From NCBI GenBank assembly GCA_963575745.1, contig CAUYUJ010016905.1:177501-241500 (forward strand): a stretch of 64,000 nt of DNA, read 5' to 3'. Source of the DNA: Prorocentrum cordatum (lineage: Eukaryota > Sar > Dinophyceae > Prorocentrales > Prorocentraceae). The notes beneath the pieces were generated by a model. That model ran no database searches. It saw only the letters and a list, made by a program, of their open reading frames with translations, and had not been told where the DNA came from. Below are positions 22,051-34,300 of this stretch, in pieces. The stretch's first letter is position 1, and each line of letters starts with the position of its first letter. The position numbers were made by a program, and so were the translations under genes.

Positions 22051-22506
22051 CCAGCCGCGCCAATTACACGCGGCAGGCAAGGGAGATATACCCCCAGGGC
22101 GGCACGATCGAAGCCGAAGAGGGCGGGCACCGATGGTTTGGAATATACACGTTGAGCGGCGCGCGAGTCGTTGGGGGGCGGGCGCCCGGGGGCCGTGGCC
22201 AGCCCCTATTTATCGACAACAAAACAACAACGAAGACAACGACGACGACGACTCGGACTCGGACTCGGGCTCGGACCTGCGAAGCCCACGCCGGCGGGAG
22301 CGCTGCAGACGGGCGCCGCGGCACCACGATGTCAAAATTGACCGGCGGCAACCCACCTGCGCGGCGCAGCCGGCACGGGAAAGGAACGCGCGTGAGGGGC
22401 TCTTACGTCAGTCGCAACTAAGCTGGACCCCCTGGCTTCCCAAGAGGGTTCACTCTCCTGCAACGTCTGCTGCTGCGCGCGCTACCGTCCACCACTCGAA
22501 TCAACG
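22051..22506. other. Unique-looking spacer, no gene seen
   Basis: Contains an ACAACAACGAAGACAACGACG tract (about 22220-22255) and a CTCGGACTCGGACTC run. No credible coding frame. Confidence 0.4.
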
Positions 22507-23490
22507 TCAGCGTGAGAAATTGCGCATCACATTATTCACCGACACATCTGCCTTCCAGCGTTCGCCGAACGTCTGTTCACAGGCAACATCAAACCACTGC
22601 TGCTCAGCACAACGCGGGTCATACAGAATCGATTGTCGAAAATCATCGGACCATCGCTTCTCTGGGCGGCCCGGGCGGCGGCGAGCACCACAATCAAGAC
22701 CTGCTTCGAGATTCCACGGCAACGCTTGCACCATCCTACTGCTGTTGTCTCACACGAGAACCTGATGGGCCTTTTTGCTGATCTTCGCCGTCGTCGAATA
22801 GATGCCCAACCTGCCATTCTCAACCTGGCAAATACCCGTTCCACCATCTTCGCTGCTCTGCCACACCAGTCCGCCCACGGCCCCAGTCCGTCGTCGTCGC
22901 ACTCGCGCATCAAGTGGCCTGGAATCTGCTCGTCGTCGGTCGAGGCCGCCGAATTCCAAATCGATTCAGGCAGTCCGTCGCGGCGGCCGCCCGCCGCGTT
23001 TCGCCGCCGCGGCATCTGCCGAAACGCGCGGAGCATTTGTTCCTATACCCCGCGCAGCCGATTCTCCATAATCGCCGCCATTGCCCAGGCTTCACAACCA
23101 GATAGCACCGCGGGCGTAACTGATCCGCGAAAGAGCCGCATTCTGCCGTTGAAAGAATCGCGATCCCCCATCAGTTCCCCCCGCTGCGCATAGAGCTTTC
23201 GCAAACCTGCAGAGATTCGGTTTTCAAATTCTGCCGCGTGGAGGTCGCCGCTTTGAAACTCCAGCCCGAAGTGTTTTGTTGAATTGTGCGTAGACAGACA
23301 TTCAATCGACATGGCGCGCGCCACCGCGGGGCCCGGCACCCCGCGCCCGCGTGATCTCCAGCGCCCACCACGCAGAATGCACGTTTTGCCTGGGCGCCGG
23401 AGAAGACCAGATTTCGCAGCATCAACTTATTTCCCGGCAACGCATCAAAGCCAAGCTCGGTTGACGAATCCCCCGGTCGGCCGCGCACAT
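22507..23490 (-). mobile_element. LINE reverse-transcriptase 3' remnant (RTE/jockey-like tail)
   Basis: The region after the RT catalytic core of a non-LTR retrotransposon, in at least three frames. 23171-23488 gives LGFDALPGNKLMLRNLVFSG. 23043-23339 gives FENRISAGLRKLYAQRGEL, then RMRLFRGSVTPAVLSGCEAW, which matches the conserved LINE stretch where the text is usually V.P.LLYG.E.W. 22536-23036 continues with MLRAFRQMP and later RECDDDGLGPWADW. 22507-22734 ends with RRRPGRPEKRWSDDF, the RGRP..RW.DD signature common at the end of these elements. No catalytic YADD is present, so this is a 5'-truncated, frameshifted copy. Confidence 0.65.
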
Positions 23491-23800
23491 CAGATCACAA
23501 GGGACACCGCGCCCGAACGACGTCGTGCCAGGAAAGCTGGATGGCCCACCAGCGCGGCTGCCAGCCACCATGCGGATCGGGAGAAAATGCGGAATTAACA
23601 CAGCTGGAAGGGAGAGGAGGAGGAGACCGAGGAAGGAGAAGGGCAGCGCAGCCGCCGACATTTCGACTGCCCCACACGCCGACTGCATTAAACTTTGGCC
23701 CCAGCCAGAAATCAATAAAAGCACCGGCCACTGAAGGAGGCCCAGCAGGAGGGGGGAGAAGCCGAGATACGCGCGCGATCCCACTCAGCGCAACCAGCAA
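23491..23800. other. Spacer without a supported gene
   Basis: GC-rich unique text. Minus-strand open frames are present but have no recognisable domain; they could be an eroded upstream part of the LINE remnant. Confidence 0.35.
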
Positions 23801-23836
23801 GACAGCGCAGCGCAGACCTAAGGGAAGAAGCAAGAG

Positions 23837-23868
<32 letters not shown>

Positions 23869-24115
23869 ACAGAAAAAAATAAAATAAAAAAGAGAGAAAG
23901 AGAGAAAGAGAGAAATATATTAATATTGAGAGAGGCAAGGAAAAGAAAAAGAGAGAGACAGAAAGAAAGAAAGAAAGAAAGACAGAAATTAAAAAGAATA
24001 AGAAACATAAAGAAGAAACAAAACAAAGAAGAAAACAAAAGAAGGAGAGAGAGAGAGAAGAAATAAGGAAGAAGAGAAGAACCAATACAAATATATATAT
24101 ATATACACGCCGAAG
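23801..24115. repeat. Purine-rich GAGA/AAGA tract
   Basis: About 300 bp of almost only A and G on the plus strand (GAGAGAGA, AAAGAAAGAAAG), ending in ATATATATATATATAC at about 24091. Leu/Ser/Phe-rich minus frames reflect this. Confidence 0.9.
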
Positions 24116-25009
24116 AGACGATATCAAATGGACGCCAGGTCACAGCCAAGGGCTGCACTGGCAGGCCATCCACGCTCGGACAGCACTAACAGTCCCAATC
24201 GGGAGCAAGGGACATTAATGCATGAGGGCGCTGACAGGATGGTCGCGGCGCACCGCAGCCACTAGCGGCGCCCGCCCCCGCGGAACGGAGAAGCAGGGGC
24301 TTCCGAGTGGGCGGGCGCCCCGACCTGGGCACAGAGCCTGTCTGCACTATACCAGTTAGCACACGCACGACCGATCGACACAGGAGGAGAAGGAAAAGCA
24401 GAGGCAGGAGGAAGGAAGGCCCAAGAATGGGGAACGGACAAGCAGGCCGAACTCTGGAGGCGAATCCGACGCACGCGAACCCGACGCACGCGCGAGTGGC
24501 TCAGACACCACCCCATCATGCACTCCCAGAGAGCGCAATCCAATACAAACGCACTAGATAGCGGACATCGATACCCGTCGCCGCGCGAGTGGCCCGAGCG
24601 CCACCCCATGCATTCCAGAGCAGATTCCAACGTCGCGTTGCGGGAGACGCGCCGCTGGGTGTCGCGCTGCCCGCAGCCGCCCTGGCGCGCCCGAGGATGC
24701 TTAGAGCCCCAAGTGCTGCGCAGCGTTGCGCTGCTGAACGCTGGCCTGCCGCGGCCCGCAGCGCGGAGTCCCTCGTCGAACTTGTGGCGGCCGTCGTAAT
24801 CGCGCAGCTGCTGGCCATCGTGGTCTCGCCGCTCAGCGTCGCGCCGCTGCGAGAGAAGGCAATCGTCGAACGCGCGGTGGCCGTCGCATCCATGGAGCCG
24901 CTGTCCGTTGCGGGCCTGCCGAGGAGCGACGTCGCGCCGCCAGTCCCAGAGCAACTCGTCGAAAAAGCAGTGGCTGTCGCATCCCTGGAGCTGACGGCCG
25001 TCGTTGATG
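24116..25009. other. Spacer, no supported gene
   Basis: GC-rich text. CGACGCACGCGAACCCGACGC-type doublets occur near 24470-24490. Open frames exist on both strands, but none shows a domain or natural composition. Confidence 0.35.
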
Positions 25010-25715
25010 CCAGCGTCGGCGAAGGCGATAATGCCAGCGCAAGCGCAGCCGCCGACGCCAGCGATGACGCCAGCGTCGGCGCTGGCGGACACGCCGGCGC
25101 CAGAGCAGGCGTTGGCGCAGGCGCGAGACTGCTGCAGGCGCTGGCGTCGTTGCCGGCGGAGGCGCCAACGCTGGTACACAGGCGCCGGCGCTGGCGCTGG
25201 CGCTGGCTTGGGCGAGGCGCCGGCGTCGATGCCGGCGTCGGCGCCGACGTCGGCGCCGGCGCAGGCGCTGGCGCACGCGCTGGCGGCGGTGCTGGCATCT
25301 GCGCGGGTGTTGGCGCTGGCGTTGGAGCTAGGGCAGGCGCTGGCGTTCGAGCTTGCCACAGTGCTGGCGTCGGTGCTGGTGTCGGCGCTGGCGCTGGCGC
25401 AGGCGCAAGCGCTGCCGTTGCTGCTGCAGCCTCAGCGTATTCGGCGCTCGTGTAGGCGCCGACGGCTGTGCTGGTGTCGGTGCTGGCGTCGGTGCTTGCG
25501 TAGGCGCTGGCACTGGTCCCAGCGTAGGCGACGGCGTTGATGCTGGTGTCAGGGTTGGCGTCGGCGCCGGGTTAGGCGCTGGCGTTGGTGCCGGCGTAGG
25601 CGCTGGCGTTGATGCTGGCGTCGGAGCCGACGTCGGCGCTGGCGTTGGCGCCGGCGTTCGTGCCGGCGTCGACGCTGGCCTCAGCACAGGTGTAGGTGCT
25701 GCCGTTGCGCGTTGA
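25010..25715. repeat. GGCGTCGGCGCTGGC low-complexity tract
   Basis: A hexamer/nonamer-like degenerate repeat of GGCGCTGGCGT and GGCGTCGGCGC. It encodes spurious GAGVGAGV or APTPAPTP frames. The same tract recurs, shorter, at 26430-26680 and 27055-27170. Confidence 0.85.
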
Positions 25716-27430
25716 ACTGTGGGCGCGGACACTGGCACCGAAATACGTGACATTTGCGTTGCACCCGAAAGCTCCCACGGATCCGGCACCAAATTTGGTC
25801 GCGGGGCTAGTGCGTCACGGAACCCTGGCATCTGGCATCTGATGCGCTCGTCGAGATCGTGGTGGTCGACGGACTCCTCGCCATCGCGGTGCTGCCGCGC
25901 GCGGCGCTGCTGGCCCCAGTCGCGGGAGTCAAACGCGTTTGGGTTGCGGGCGGGCCTGCAAGGGCCCCAGCTAACCATCTGATAGCGGATGGGCCGGCAC
26001 GCCCATGCTAAACCCGAGCCCCCCGCACAAGCTCGTCCAGACCCTTACTCTCGGAGCCCGAATTACTGGTTATCCTAAGTGGTTCGATGGCATCAATGCT
26101 CGAGTCGGCGCTGGCGTCGACGCTGGCGCCGATGCGGGGGCCGACGACGGCGCGGGCGGGGCAGGAGCTGCAGCGGCTGCGGCGGTGATCGCCGACTAGG
26201 GGGGGGCGCAGCAGAGGACGGTGAAGGCGCAAGCGAGCAGGGCGTCTTCGCCCCCGCGCTGTCGCGAACTGGTGGACGCTGGAGGCCGATAGGTGTTAGG
26301 CGGAGGTGAAAGGTCGGATCCCGGACGCAGGGCGTCGGACTGCAGAGCTGGCGGACGTTGAAAATCGAGAGTTGCGAACGGGAGCAGAAAGGTGGAGACG
26401 GGACTGGACAGTCTGATTCGGGACGCTCGTGGTCGAAGTGCAGGCGTCGGTGCTGGCGTCAGTGTTTGTGTACGCGCTGACATTGGTCCCAGCGTAGGCG
26501 ACGGCGTTGGTGCTGGTGCATGGGTTGGCGTAGACGCTGGCGTAGGCGCTGGCGTTGGTGCCGGCGTAGGCGCCGGCGTTGATGCTGGCGTCGGAGCCGA
26601 CGTCGGCGCTTGCGTAGGCGCCAGCGTTCGCGCTGGCGTCGACGCTGGCGTCGGCACTGGTGTAGGCGCTGTCGTTGCGTCTTGAATTGTGGGCGCGGAT
26701 ACTGGCACCGAAATCCGCGACACTTTCGTTGCATCGGGAAGCCCTCACGGATCCGGCGCCGAATTTGAATGTCGCGGAGTTGGTGCGCCACGGAACTCTG
26801 GCATCTGGTATCCGATGCGTTCGTCGAGCTCGCTGCGGTCGTCGAACTTCTCGTCGTCGCGGCGCTGCTGCGCGCGGCGCTGCTGGCCCCGGTTGCGAGA
26901 GTCAAACGTTCCTGGGTTGCGGAGGAGCCCGCGAAGGCCCCGGCCAACCACCTGATGGCGGATGGGCCAGCACGCCCATTCTACACCTGGGCCCTCCGCA
27001 CCCAACGTCCAAGCCGTTACTCTCGAAGTCCGAACTTATGGTTGATCCCAGGTTGTGCGATGGCATCAGTGCTGGCGTCGGCGCCGGCGTCGACGCTTGC
27101 GCGGGCGTCGGCGTCGGCGTCGGCGAAGGCGCCAGCGCCGGCGCCGGCGCAGGGGCCGACGACGGCGCGGGCGGAGCAGGAGCAGCAGCGGCCGCGGCAG
27201 CATTCGCCTTCGAGGGGGCGGCAGCAGCGGACGGCGAAGGCGCAAGAGAACAAGACGCCCTCGCCCTCGCGCCCTCGTGAACTGGTGGACGCTGGAGGCC
27301 GATAGGCTTTAGGTGGAGATGAAAGGTCGGGCCCAGGACGCAGGGGGTCGGAATGAAGAGCTGGCGGGCGCTGGAAATCGATACGCGATGGAAGTGGGAA
27401 GGTGGAGACGGGGGCGGAAAGTCGGATTCG
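25450..27430. repeat. Tandem duplication of a ~975-bp segment
   Basis: Copy 1 (about 25.45-26.42 kb) and copy 2 (about 26.42-27.43 kb) share, in order: the GGCGTCGGCGC tract; a GTGGGCGCGG-A-ACTGGCACCGAAAT stretch; CACGGATCCGGC; GCATCTGAT/TATCCGATGCG text; CGCGCGGCGCTGCTGGCCCC; GCGGATGGGCC-GCACGCCC; and GAACTGGTGGACGCTGGAGG with CCGATAGG. Divergence is perhaps 15-20 percent by eye. No convincing gene; the Pro/Thr/Ser/Ala minus frames are unnatural. Confidence 0.75.
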
Positions 27431-28059
27431 GGACGCCGGAGGTAGACGCGCTGAGCACGCGAGGGCCAGAAGTCGACAGATGGAAATGTTGGCCCGAAGT
27501 CGATAGGCGAAGAGGGTGGAATACGCCAATGGATTCGTCGTCGCACTCGCCGGGCCGGGCGCCCAGCATCCGCATCTCGCGGTCGCCGCAGTGGGCGGGC
27601 GCCGCTGGTGCCCCAGCGGATCCCGCGCCCCGCGGCTGAAGATTCGCCCCGCGGCCGTCGGTGCCGACGCTGGCAAGCAGCTCGTAGGCGGGCAACCCCG
27701 CGGCATGCTTCGCGCAGCAATTGATCAACGCAACGATTAATGCTACGCGGGCTGCCCGCGAGACACCGACGACGTTGGCGACGCACGTGGTTCACAGTGC
27801 GATGCATCACGGACGTGGAGACAGCTTGCCGCATCAATATGCCATGATCCATCGAACCCCCCAACGCGACATGTGCCAATCCATGCTGCAGAATACCCTA
27901 CCCCAGCCGTCGCCCCTGCCAGAGTCGCAGGACCGGGCGCCGGCAATAATGCTCCACTGCGAACTGGGCCGATGGGCTGCATCGGACAACGCGCGGACCT
28001 CGATGGCTCCGAAGGCCGAGCACGCGGCGGCCCGCTGTCCACCCGTTCAGCACCGTGCC
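27431..28059. other. Spacer, possibly eroded element sequence
   Basis: Unique-looking GC-rich text. Some minus frames could be the eroded 3' end of the LINE remnant that follows, but no domain is visible. Confidence 0.3.
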
Positions 28060-29950
28060 CAGCGATGCCGCGCATTAACTCGGCAGCACCAGGCGTCGCA
28101 ATCGCCGCAACTGCCGCGCCTCACGTCGTGCCAACCCGCCGGGGTAGATGGGCAAGTTCCACCGCGATGGCCGCGCCCGCAGGCGCCACTCCACGCAGTA
28201 TTTGTCTTGTCGAAGTAAAGGGTCCATGAACCAGCGCTGCGCGCCATGCTTGAGGCGCGCGCGGGTCTCGCCAGAGGTCCTGTTGCCGATCCTCCGAGAT
28301 CCAGACGGGCAACGCAAATTTGGATTCCGGTCAAGCGCACGTGCTCGAGCGAGATCTCGCGAGACCGTCGGCGCGCGCTGCCCGAGCCACGGCTGCAGCC
28401 CGAGGAGCACGCCGACCTGCTAGCATCGATACTTCACTTCTGTCAGTTCCGCAGCAAGTCGGCCCCAAGGAGTGCCGCCATCGTTGGAGGCCGCCCACGC
28501 GCGCGCGCGCGCCGCATCATAGCCGCCTGGCAAAAGGTCAGCCAGGGTCGGAGCCGCCTGGACAGACCCAACTCCGCGGCGCGATGCACGTCCCCGGGTT
28601 TGCACCACACGCCGGGCCCAGGTGCCACACGCTGATCAGCTGCTTCCCGCGCAAGGACGGCAGGCAGCGGCGGCTCCAGCTGGGCCGCGAAGAGAAGCAC
28701 GGGCAAGACAGATACGTTCTAGGTGGCGATCGCTAAGTGAAGGCCAAGCTCGCTCCACCACCATTATATCGGACGCTCGTCGAATTTCGCCATCGTCAGC
28801 TCGCCCCATGACTTGCCCGCCTTGCCTGGTCCAATATAGTCCAAGATACTTCCCTGGAGTAGTCGAAGAAATTCGCACTGCTGCCGGGCCCCCCTCAGTG
28901 GATTGCTGCAGTTGGGCCACGTCGGCGCCCCACAGCGGAATGACCACGGTGTTGGCAAAATTAATGCGAGATTGGGAATAGACTCAAAAAAAATGACATC
29001 TGAAAATGCAAAATACCCGTTGGTTGCCCCGTCTCCAGGAGCGCAAGACCATCGCTGCGTCGTCGTCGAAAGCCCGAACGGCAGCCGCGGAGTGGCGCAG
29101 GTCAATGATGCACAACAAACTGTCCGATGCGAGGGCGAAGAGCAGCGGCGAGAGCGGGCAAACTTGCCGAATCCCCGCTTGCAGCGCGACGTCTCCGTGA
29201 AGCCTTGCCTGCAGTAGTAGAGTGCCGATGGTCTTGTGGCAAAGAGAAGTGAGCACCCCCAGTGCGGTCGGCGGGAAGCCAGCTGCCTCGGACATAGCCA
29301 TGATGTACTGCCTCGACACAGACGGGAAGGGAGCCGTGAAGTCGAAAACCACGATCGCTTCGTCCGTCTCTTCCAGCGCCGCCAGCAGTGCAGTGTGCTC
29401 CACGTCCGCGACGTTCGAGAGCATCGAGCGGACTTGTATAAACCCTCTCTGATGTACTAGTGCTGGGCGCCACCAGCGGTTCCCATCTCAAGCGGTAGGC
29501 GTTCGCGATAATACGGTTGTCTGTATTGGTGGTAGTGAGAGGGCACGCCCCATCGGGTTTGCAAACTGGTTCTCCGGCGGTCCTCGCGGACCGGTAACTT
29601 CGGCAAACAACACAACAGCGACTCATTAAACAAGTCGTGGGCCTCCGTCACCTCCCGAAAGCCCTCTTCGAGTCGTCCCCCCGCCTCCCCCAGCACGTGA
29701 ACTCCTAGTGGGCCAAAACAGCGACATGCCTGGAAGGGGGTCCCATCTGGGCCCGGTCGCGAGTTGCCCGCGATGCGCAATGCTTTCTGGATGTCCTGGG
29801 ACCGCAGGCGGTAGCGTCAGACATTGGTCCCCACCGCGCGTGGCAAGCGCTGCCCAAGTAGTCAGCTTCGTCTCGTGCGAAGTCCAGATCGAAAGCGTCG
29901 TCGTCGCTGAAGCCGACAGTGGTGAAACATGAGATGGTACCGCGCAATCC
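28060..29950 (-). mobile_element. LINE reverse-transcriptase remnant, many frameshifts
   Basis: The RT order can be read across several minus frames. 29457-29780 has AGNSRPGPDGTPFQACR, the usual start of the RT fingers, and FNESLLCCLPKLP. 29102-29626 has TTTNTDNRIIANAYRLRW. 28984-29424 has VVFDFTAPFPSVSRQYI (motif A Asp), IRQVCPLSPLLFALASD (motif B) and AFDDDAAMV (motif C, here DD preceded by FD). Downstream frames give KYLGLY and IGPGKAGKSWGEL (28636-29105), and 28075-28410 gives LKHGAQRWF and WNLPIYPGGLARREARQL. The catalytic acids remain, but the reading frame is broken at least five times. It differs in sequence from both other LINE remnants in the window. Confidence 0.68.
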
Positions 29951-29975
29951 AGGGTCGGAGGTGGGAAATTGAAGA

Positions 29976-30503
29976 TTAGAGCCGTCCTTGGTGAAACACG
30001 CTCGACTGTAAGAACGGGCTGGTCTTGTTGAGGCTGTCCTGGAGAGGTACCTGCACGCCAGTGCCTGTCATCACAGAGGGTGGCGTGGAACCTGAAGAGC
30101 GAACTTGTGTTGTTATGTCGTTTGTATTGTGAGCGTTAGCGCCGTCGTTTTGAAGCAGATGCGCGGGCGCATTCTCCGAGCCATCATTTCTACAAATCAC
30201 TGTCCGTGCCGGGGTCCGGATTGATTTAACACGAAATATGTTCAATGAGTTGACCACCTTCTCCTCCACTGAATTGCCCACTGCTGTCGCTTTCCACTGT
30301 TCATCCGCATCGTACCATGCCACCTTCTTCCCGTTTACGGTGACCATCTGCTTGGCCCACAAGATCTGCACATTATCGTTTTGGTGTTTCGGCTCTTCGC
30401 GTAAGTGGAATTTTGTGTAGACCAGCCGTTTGTCTTCGATATGCTCTTCCGTGGTTTGGTTGTTCTTCCAGCATACACCATCCAGCCATGGTTTGTCTTC
30501 CAT
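29976..30503 (-). CDS. Unrecognised ORF, 175 residues
   Basis: ATG at 30503; the product begins MEDKPWLDGVCWKNNQ and contains VTVNGKKVAWYDADEQW and a Thr/Ser/Asn-rich tail. Composition is more natural and less GC-driven than its surroundings, which favours real coding. The frame stays open upstream of the ATG (YICVCKGYQG), and a hydrophobic stretch (IVVGFVFVVVVAVTTS) lies just upstream in another frame, so the first exon or a frameshifted signal peptide may lie between 30500 and 30660. I recognise no family. Confidence 0.4.
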   Translation of the reverse strand: MEDKPWLDGVCWKNNQTTEEHIEDKRLVYTKFHLREEPKHQNDNVQILWAKQMVTVNGKKVAWYDADEQWKATAVGNSVEEKVVNSLNIFRVKSIRTPARTVICRNDGSENAPAHLLQNDGANAHNTNDITTQVRSSGSTPPSVMTGTGVQVPLQDSLNKTSPFLQSSVFHQGRL

Positions 30504-31345
30504 CCCCTGATATCCCTTGCAAACGCATATGTATCTGATGTCGTGACGGCAACAACAACAACAAAAACAAAACCAACAACAATCATGTTACCCCGAATGT
30601 TCGCTGATTCTATATGCAGCATGAATCCATCATGATAGCCCCCCCCCCTCATAAGGGGATTTCTTTTTGCACACGGCGGTCCGACATTCCCTCTCCCTGA
30701 TCTCCCGCCCAAGGACGTCTTGACAACACCACTTCCGAGGCACTCAACATCTCCAGCCTGGATAACACGTCGCCTTCGCAATCGCCCTGCTCAGGCATTG
30801 CTTCTAGGTGACACCACCCCCGCCCAAAACCTCTTGGAGACACCCCACAACCCAAGGGAAAGCCCCCAGAGCCCCTTGGACAGCCTCTGGAGCCCTTTGG
30901 AGAGCCCCCAGAGCCTCTCAGAAAAGTTTCGGGAACTTTTTGGTAAATAATGAGGGCCCCTGGGAGACGTTTTAAAACTGAACTGGAGGATGTCGGGTCA
31001 TCTTGAAGGAGGCCTCAGGGCATTTTTGGAAAAGGCTTGGATCGGAGGAGCTTCTGGGCCTCGGGGAAGGGAGAAGAGGAGGGAGCAGGAAGCGGAGGAG
31101 GAGTACGAACGAGGGAGAAAGACGATTGAGGAGGATGAGGAGCAGGAGGAGGAGGAGCAGGAGGAGGAGGAGGAGGCGGACGTGGAGGAGGAGGAGGAGC
31201 AGGGGGAGGGGGAGTCTACCGCAACCAAGAAAAAAACGCGGCGCCCCAGCTGCTGCCTGGCCAGGCCGTCGCGAGCCTCGGCCAGAGGCAGTGGCTCGGG
31301 ATCCACCCTCGGAGAGCGGAGAGCTCCTGGAGCCCCCGGCAGGGC
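30504..31345. repeat. Spacer with GGAGCC repeats and a GAG tract
   Basis: 30820-30950 has AGCCCCCAGAGCC-type short repeats. 31080-31215 is a GAGGAGGAG purine tract. This lies 3' of the LHC gene on its coding strand. No poly(A) relict is visible directly after the stop. Confidence 0.6.
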
Positions 31346-34300
31346 TCAGCGCAGCGGGGAGTCGGTGTACAACGCCCAGTCGCCCCAGGCGGAGCCAGTG
31401 AGGCCGTCCTGATAGAGCATCCCCATGATGGCCATCATCGCCAGGCGGCCGTTGGCCATCTCCGCGTTCAGCTTCTTCTTCAGAACCTCCGGGTCCGTTG
31501 ACGTGATCGCCTTCCAGCCGAGGTCGCCCGGGGGGGCCTTGCTGTTGTATGTGCCGAACTCCCAGTAGCCCGCGAAGAGCACGATCTGCAGCCATCCAGA
31601 CAGGGGCACCTTCGACAGGGCGGCCAGGCCGTTGGGGACGTCCGCGAACTTCAGTCCTGCAGAGGGAGACAGGTACCCGGGCCACTTGAAGTACTCCGGG
31701 GAAATGTAGCCCATCGTGGCCCACATGGCCACGCGCCCGTGCTTGATCTCGGTCACCCTGCGGCGCGTGAACGTGGCGACATCGCCGTCGGAGCTCAGGC
31801 CCACGGGGTCCCAGTAGCCAAGAGGCGCCTGGACGCCGATCTCGCTCTCGAAGGCGCGCAACGGGGATCCGGTGTACAGGGCCCAGTCGCCCCACGCGGA
31901 GCCGGTCAGGCCATCCTGGAAGAACATGCCGATGATCGCCATCATCGCCAGGCGGCCGTTGGCGATTTCTGCCGCCAACTTCTTCTGCTTCTCTGCAGGG
32001 TTGCTGGACGTCAGAACTTTGAAGCCGAAGTCACCCGCTGCGGCGGCGGAGCCAGCGGACTGGTCCTGGGACAGCTCGCAGAACGCGCCGTACGCCACGA
32101 TCTGCGCCCAGCCCGCCGCGGGAACCTTGGAGATGGCACCGAGGCCGTTCGGGACGTCCGCGAACTTGATCCCCGCGGACGGCGACAAGTACCCTGGCAG
32201 CTTGCCGGTGATCTCCGGAGTGATGTAGCCCATCGTCGCCAGCATTGACACGCGACCGTGCTTCAGCTCCGTCTGCCGCCTGCGAGCAAAGTTCTCCGTG
32301 CTCCCGTCGGCGGTGAAGCCCGCTGGGTCCCAGAAGCCAACTGGGTCTTGCACGCCGAGCTCGCTCTCGAAAGCGCGCAGCGGAGAATCTGTGTAATTAG
32401 CCCAGTCGCCCCAAGCAGATCCAGTCAAACCGTCCTGGAAAAACATCCCAATGATGGCCACCATGGACAGGCGGCCGTTTGCAATCTCCGCGTTCAGCCT
32501 GCGCTTGCGGATCTCGGGGTCTGGGCTGGTGAGCAGAGGAGGCTTCCAACCAAGGTTACCTGGCTCCAGTTCGCCTTTCAACCCACCAGCACTACCTTCG
32601 AAAAAGATACCATCTTTCACACCCGTGCCCGTGAATTCACAATAGCCACAGTACGCAAGGATCTGAAGATATCCACCGACGGGAATCTTGGAGAGTGCTG
32701 CAAGGCCATTAGGGACATCCTCAAAGAGGATCTTCTCATCCAAAGACAGGTATCCTGGGAATTTGCCGGTAATCTCTGGCGTGATGTAGCCCATCGTGGC
32801 CAACATACAAATGCGGCCATGCCTGATCTCGACGCAACGGCGGCGCTTGAAAGCATCGGCATCGCCATCCTTCGTGAAGCCCGCGGGGTCCCAGAAGCCC
32901 GTCGGCGGTTGCACTCCGAGCTCGTTCTCGAACGCGCGCAGCGGGGAGCCCGTGTAGAGCGCCCAGTCGCCCCACGCCGAGCCCGTCAGGCCGTCCTGGA
33001 AAAACATGCCGATGATCGCCATCATCGCCAGGCGACCGTTGGCGATCTCCGCTGCCAGCTTCTTCTGCTTCTCCGCGGGGTCGGGGGACGTCAGCAGCTT
33101 GAAGCCGAACTCCCCACGCGAGGCTGGGGACCCGGGAATCGTCTGGTCCTGGCTGATCTCTACATACGCGCAGTACAAGAAGATCTGGCCCCAGCCCCCG
33201 AGCGGCACCTTGGAAAGCGCGCCGAGACCGTTCGGGACGTCCGCGTACTTCAGGCCCAGCGACGGGGACAGGAAGCCAGGGAAAGGCCCAATCAGCTCCG
33301 GGGTGATGTAGCCCATGGCCGCCAGCATGGCGATCCGGCCATGCTTGATCTCAGTGGCGCGCCTCCGAGCAAAATCATCCGCGCTTCCGTCGGCGGTGAA
33401 TCCGGCGGGGTCCCAGAAGCCCGCTGGGGGTTGCACTCCGAGCTCGTTCTCGAACGCGCGCAGCGGGGAGCCCGTGTAGAGCGCCCAGTCGCCCCAGGCA
33501 GAGCCCGTCAGGCCGTCCTGGAAAAACATGCCGATGATCGCCATCATCGCCAGGCGGCCGTTGGCGATCTCAGCTGCAAGCTTCTTCTGCTTCTCCGCAG
33601 GGTCGCTGGATGTCAGCACCTTGAAGCCGAAGTCGCCCGCCGCGGCCGCAGTGCCAGCGGACTGGTCCTGGGACAGCTCGCAGAACGCGCCGTAGGCCAC
33701 GATCTGCGCCCAGCCCGCCGCGGGAACCTTAGAGATGGCGCCGAGGCCGTTCGGGACGTCCGCGAACTTGATCCCCGCGGACGGCGACAGGTAGCCAGGC
33801 AGCTTGCCAGTGATCTCGGGAGTGATGTAGCCCATAGTCGCCAACATGCTCACACGGCCGTGCTTCAGCTCAGTCTGGCGCCGACGGGCGAAATTCTCCG
33901 TGCTACCATCCGCCGTGAATCCGGCGGGGTCCCAGAAGCCCACCGGGTCCTGAACTCCCAGCTCCGACTCGAACGCGCGCAGCGGGGAGCCCGTGTAGAG
34001 CGCCCAGTCGCCCCAGGCAGAGCCCGTCAGGCCGTCCTGGAAAAACATGCCGATGATCGCCATCATCGCCAGGCGGCCGTTGGCGATCTCAGCTGCAAGC
34101 TTCTTCTGCTTCTCCGCAGGGTCGCTGGATGTCAGCACCTTGAAGCCGAAGTCGCCCGCCGCGGCCGCAGTGCCAGCGGACTGGTCCTGGGACAGCTCGC
34201 AGAACGCGCCGTAGGCCACGATCTGCGCCCAGCCCGCCGCGGGAACCTTAGAGATGGCGCCGAGGCCGTTCGGGACGTCCGCGAACTTGATCCCCGCGGA

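Noticed and set aside
24262-27305. Long Ala/Pro/Thr/Ser and Gly/Ala/Val frames
   Set aside because: They follow the GGCGTCGGCGCT repeat in every frame and the duplicated segment does not conserve one reading frame.
28095-28120. A CCGCAACTGCCG word resembling the 12-bp motif left of 50 kb
   Set aside because: The right arm does not match GCGG and it is isolated; chance similarity.
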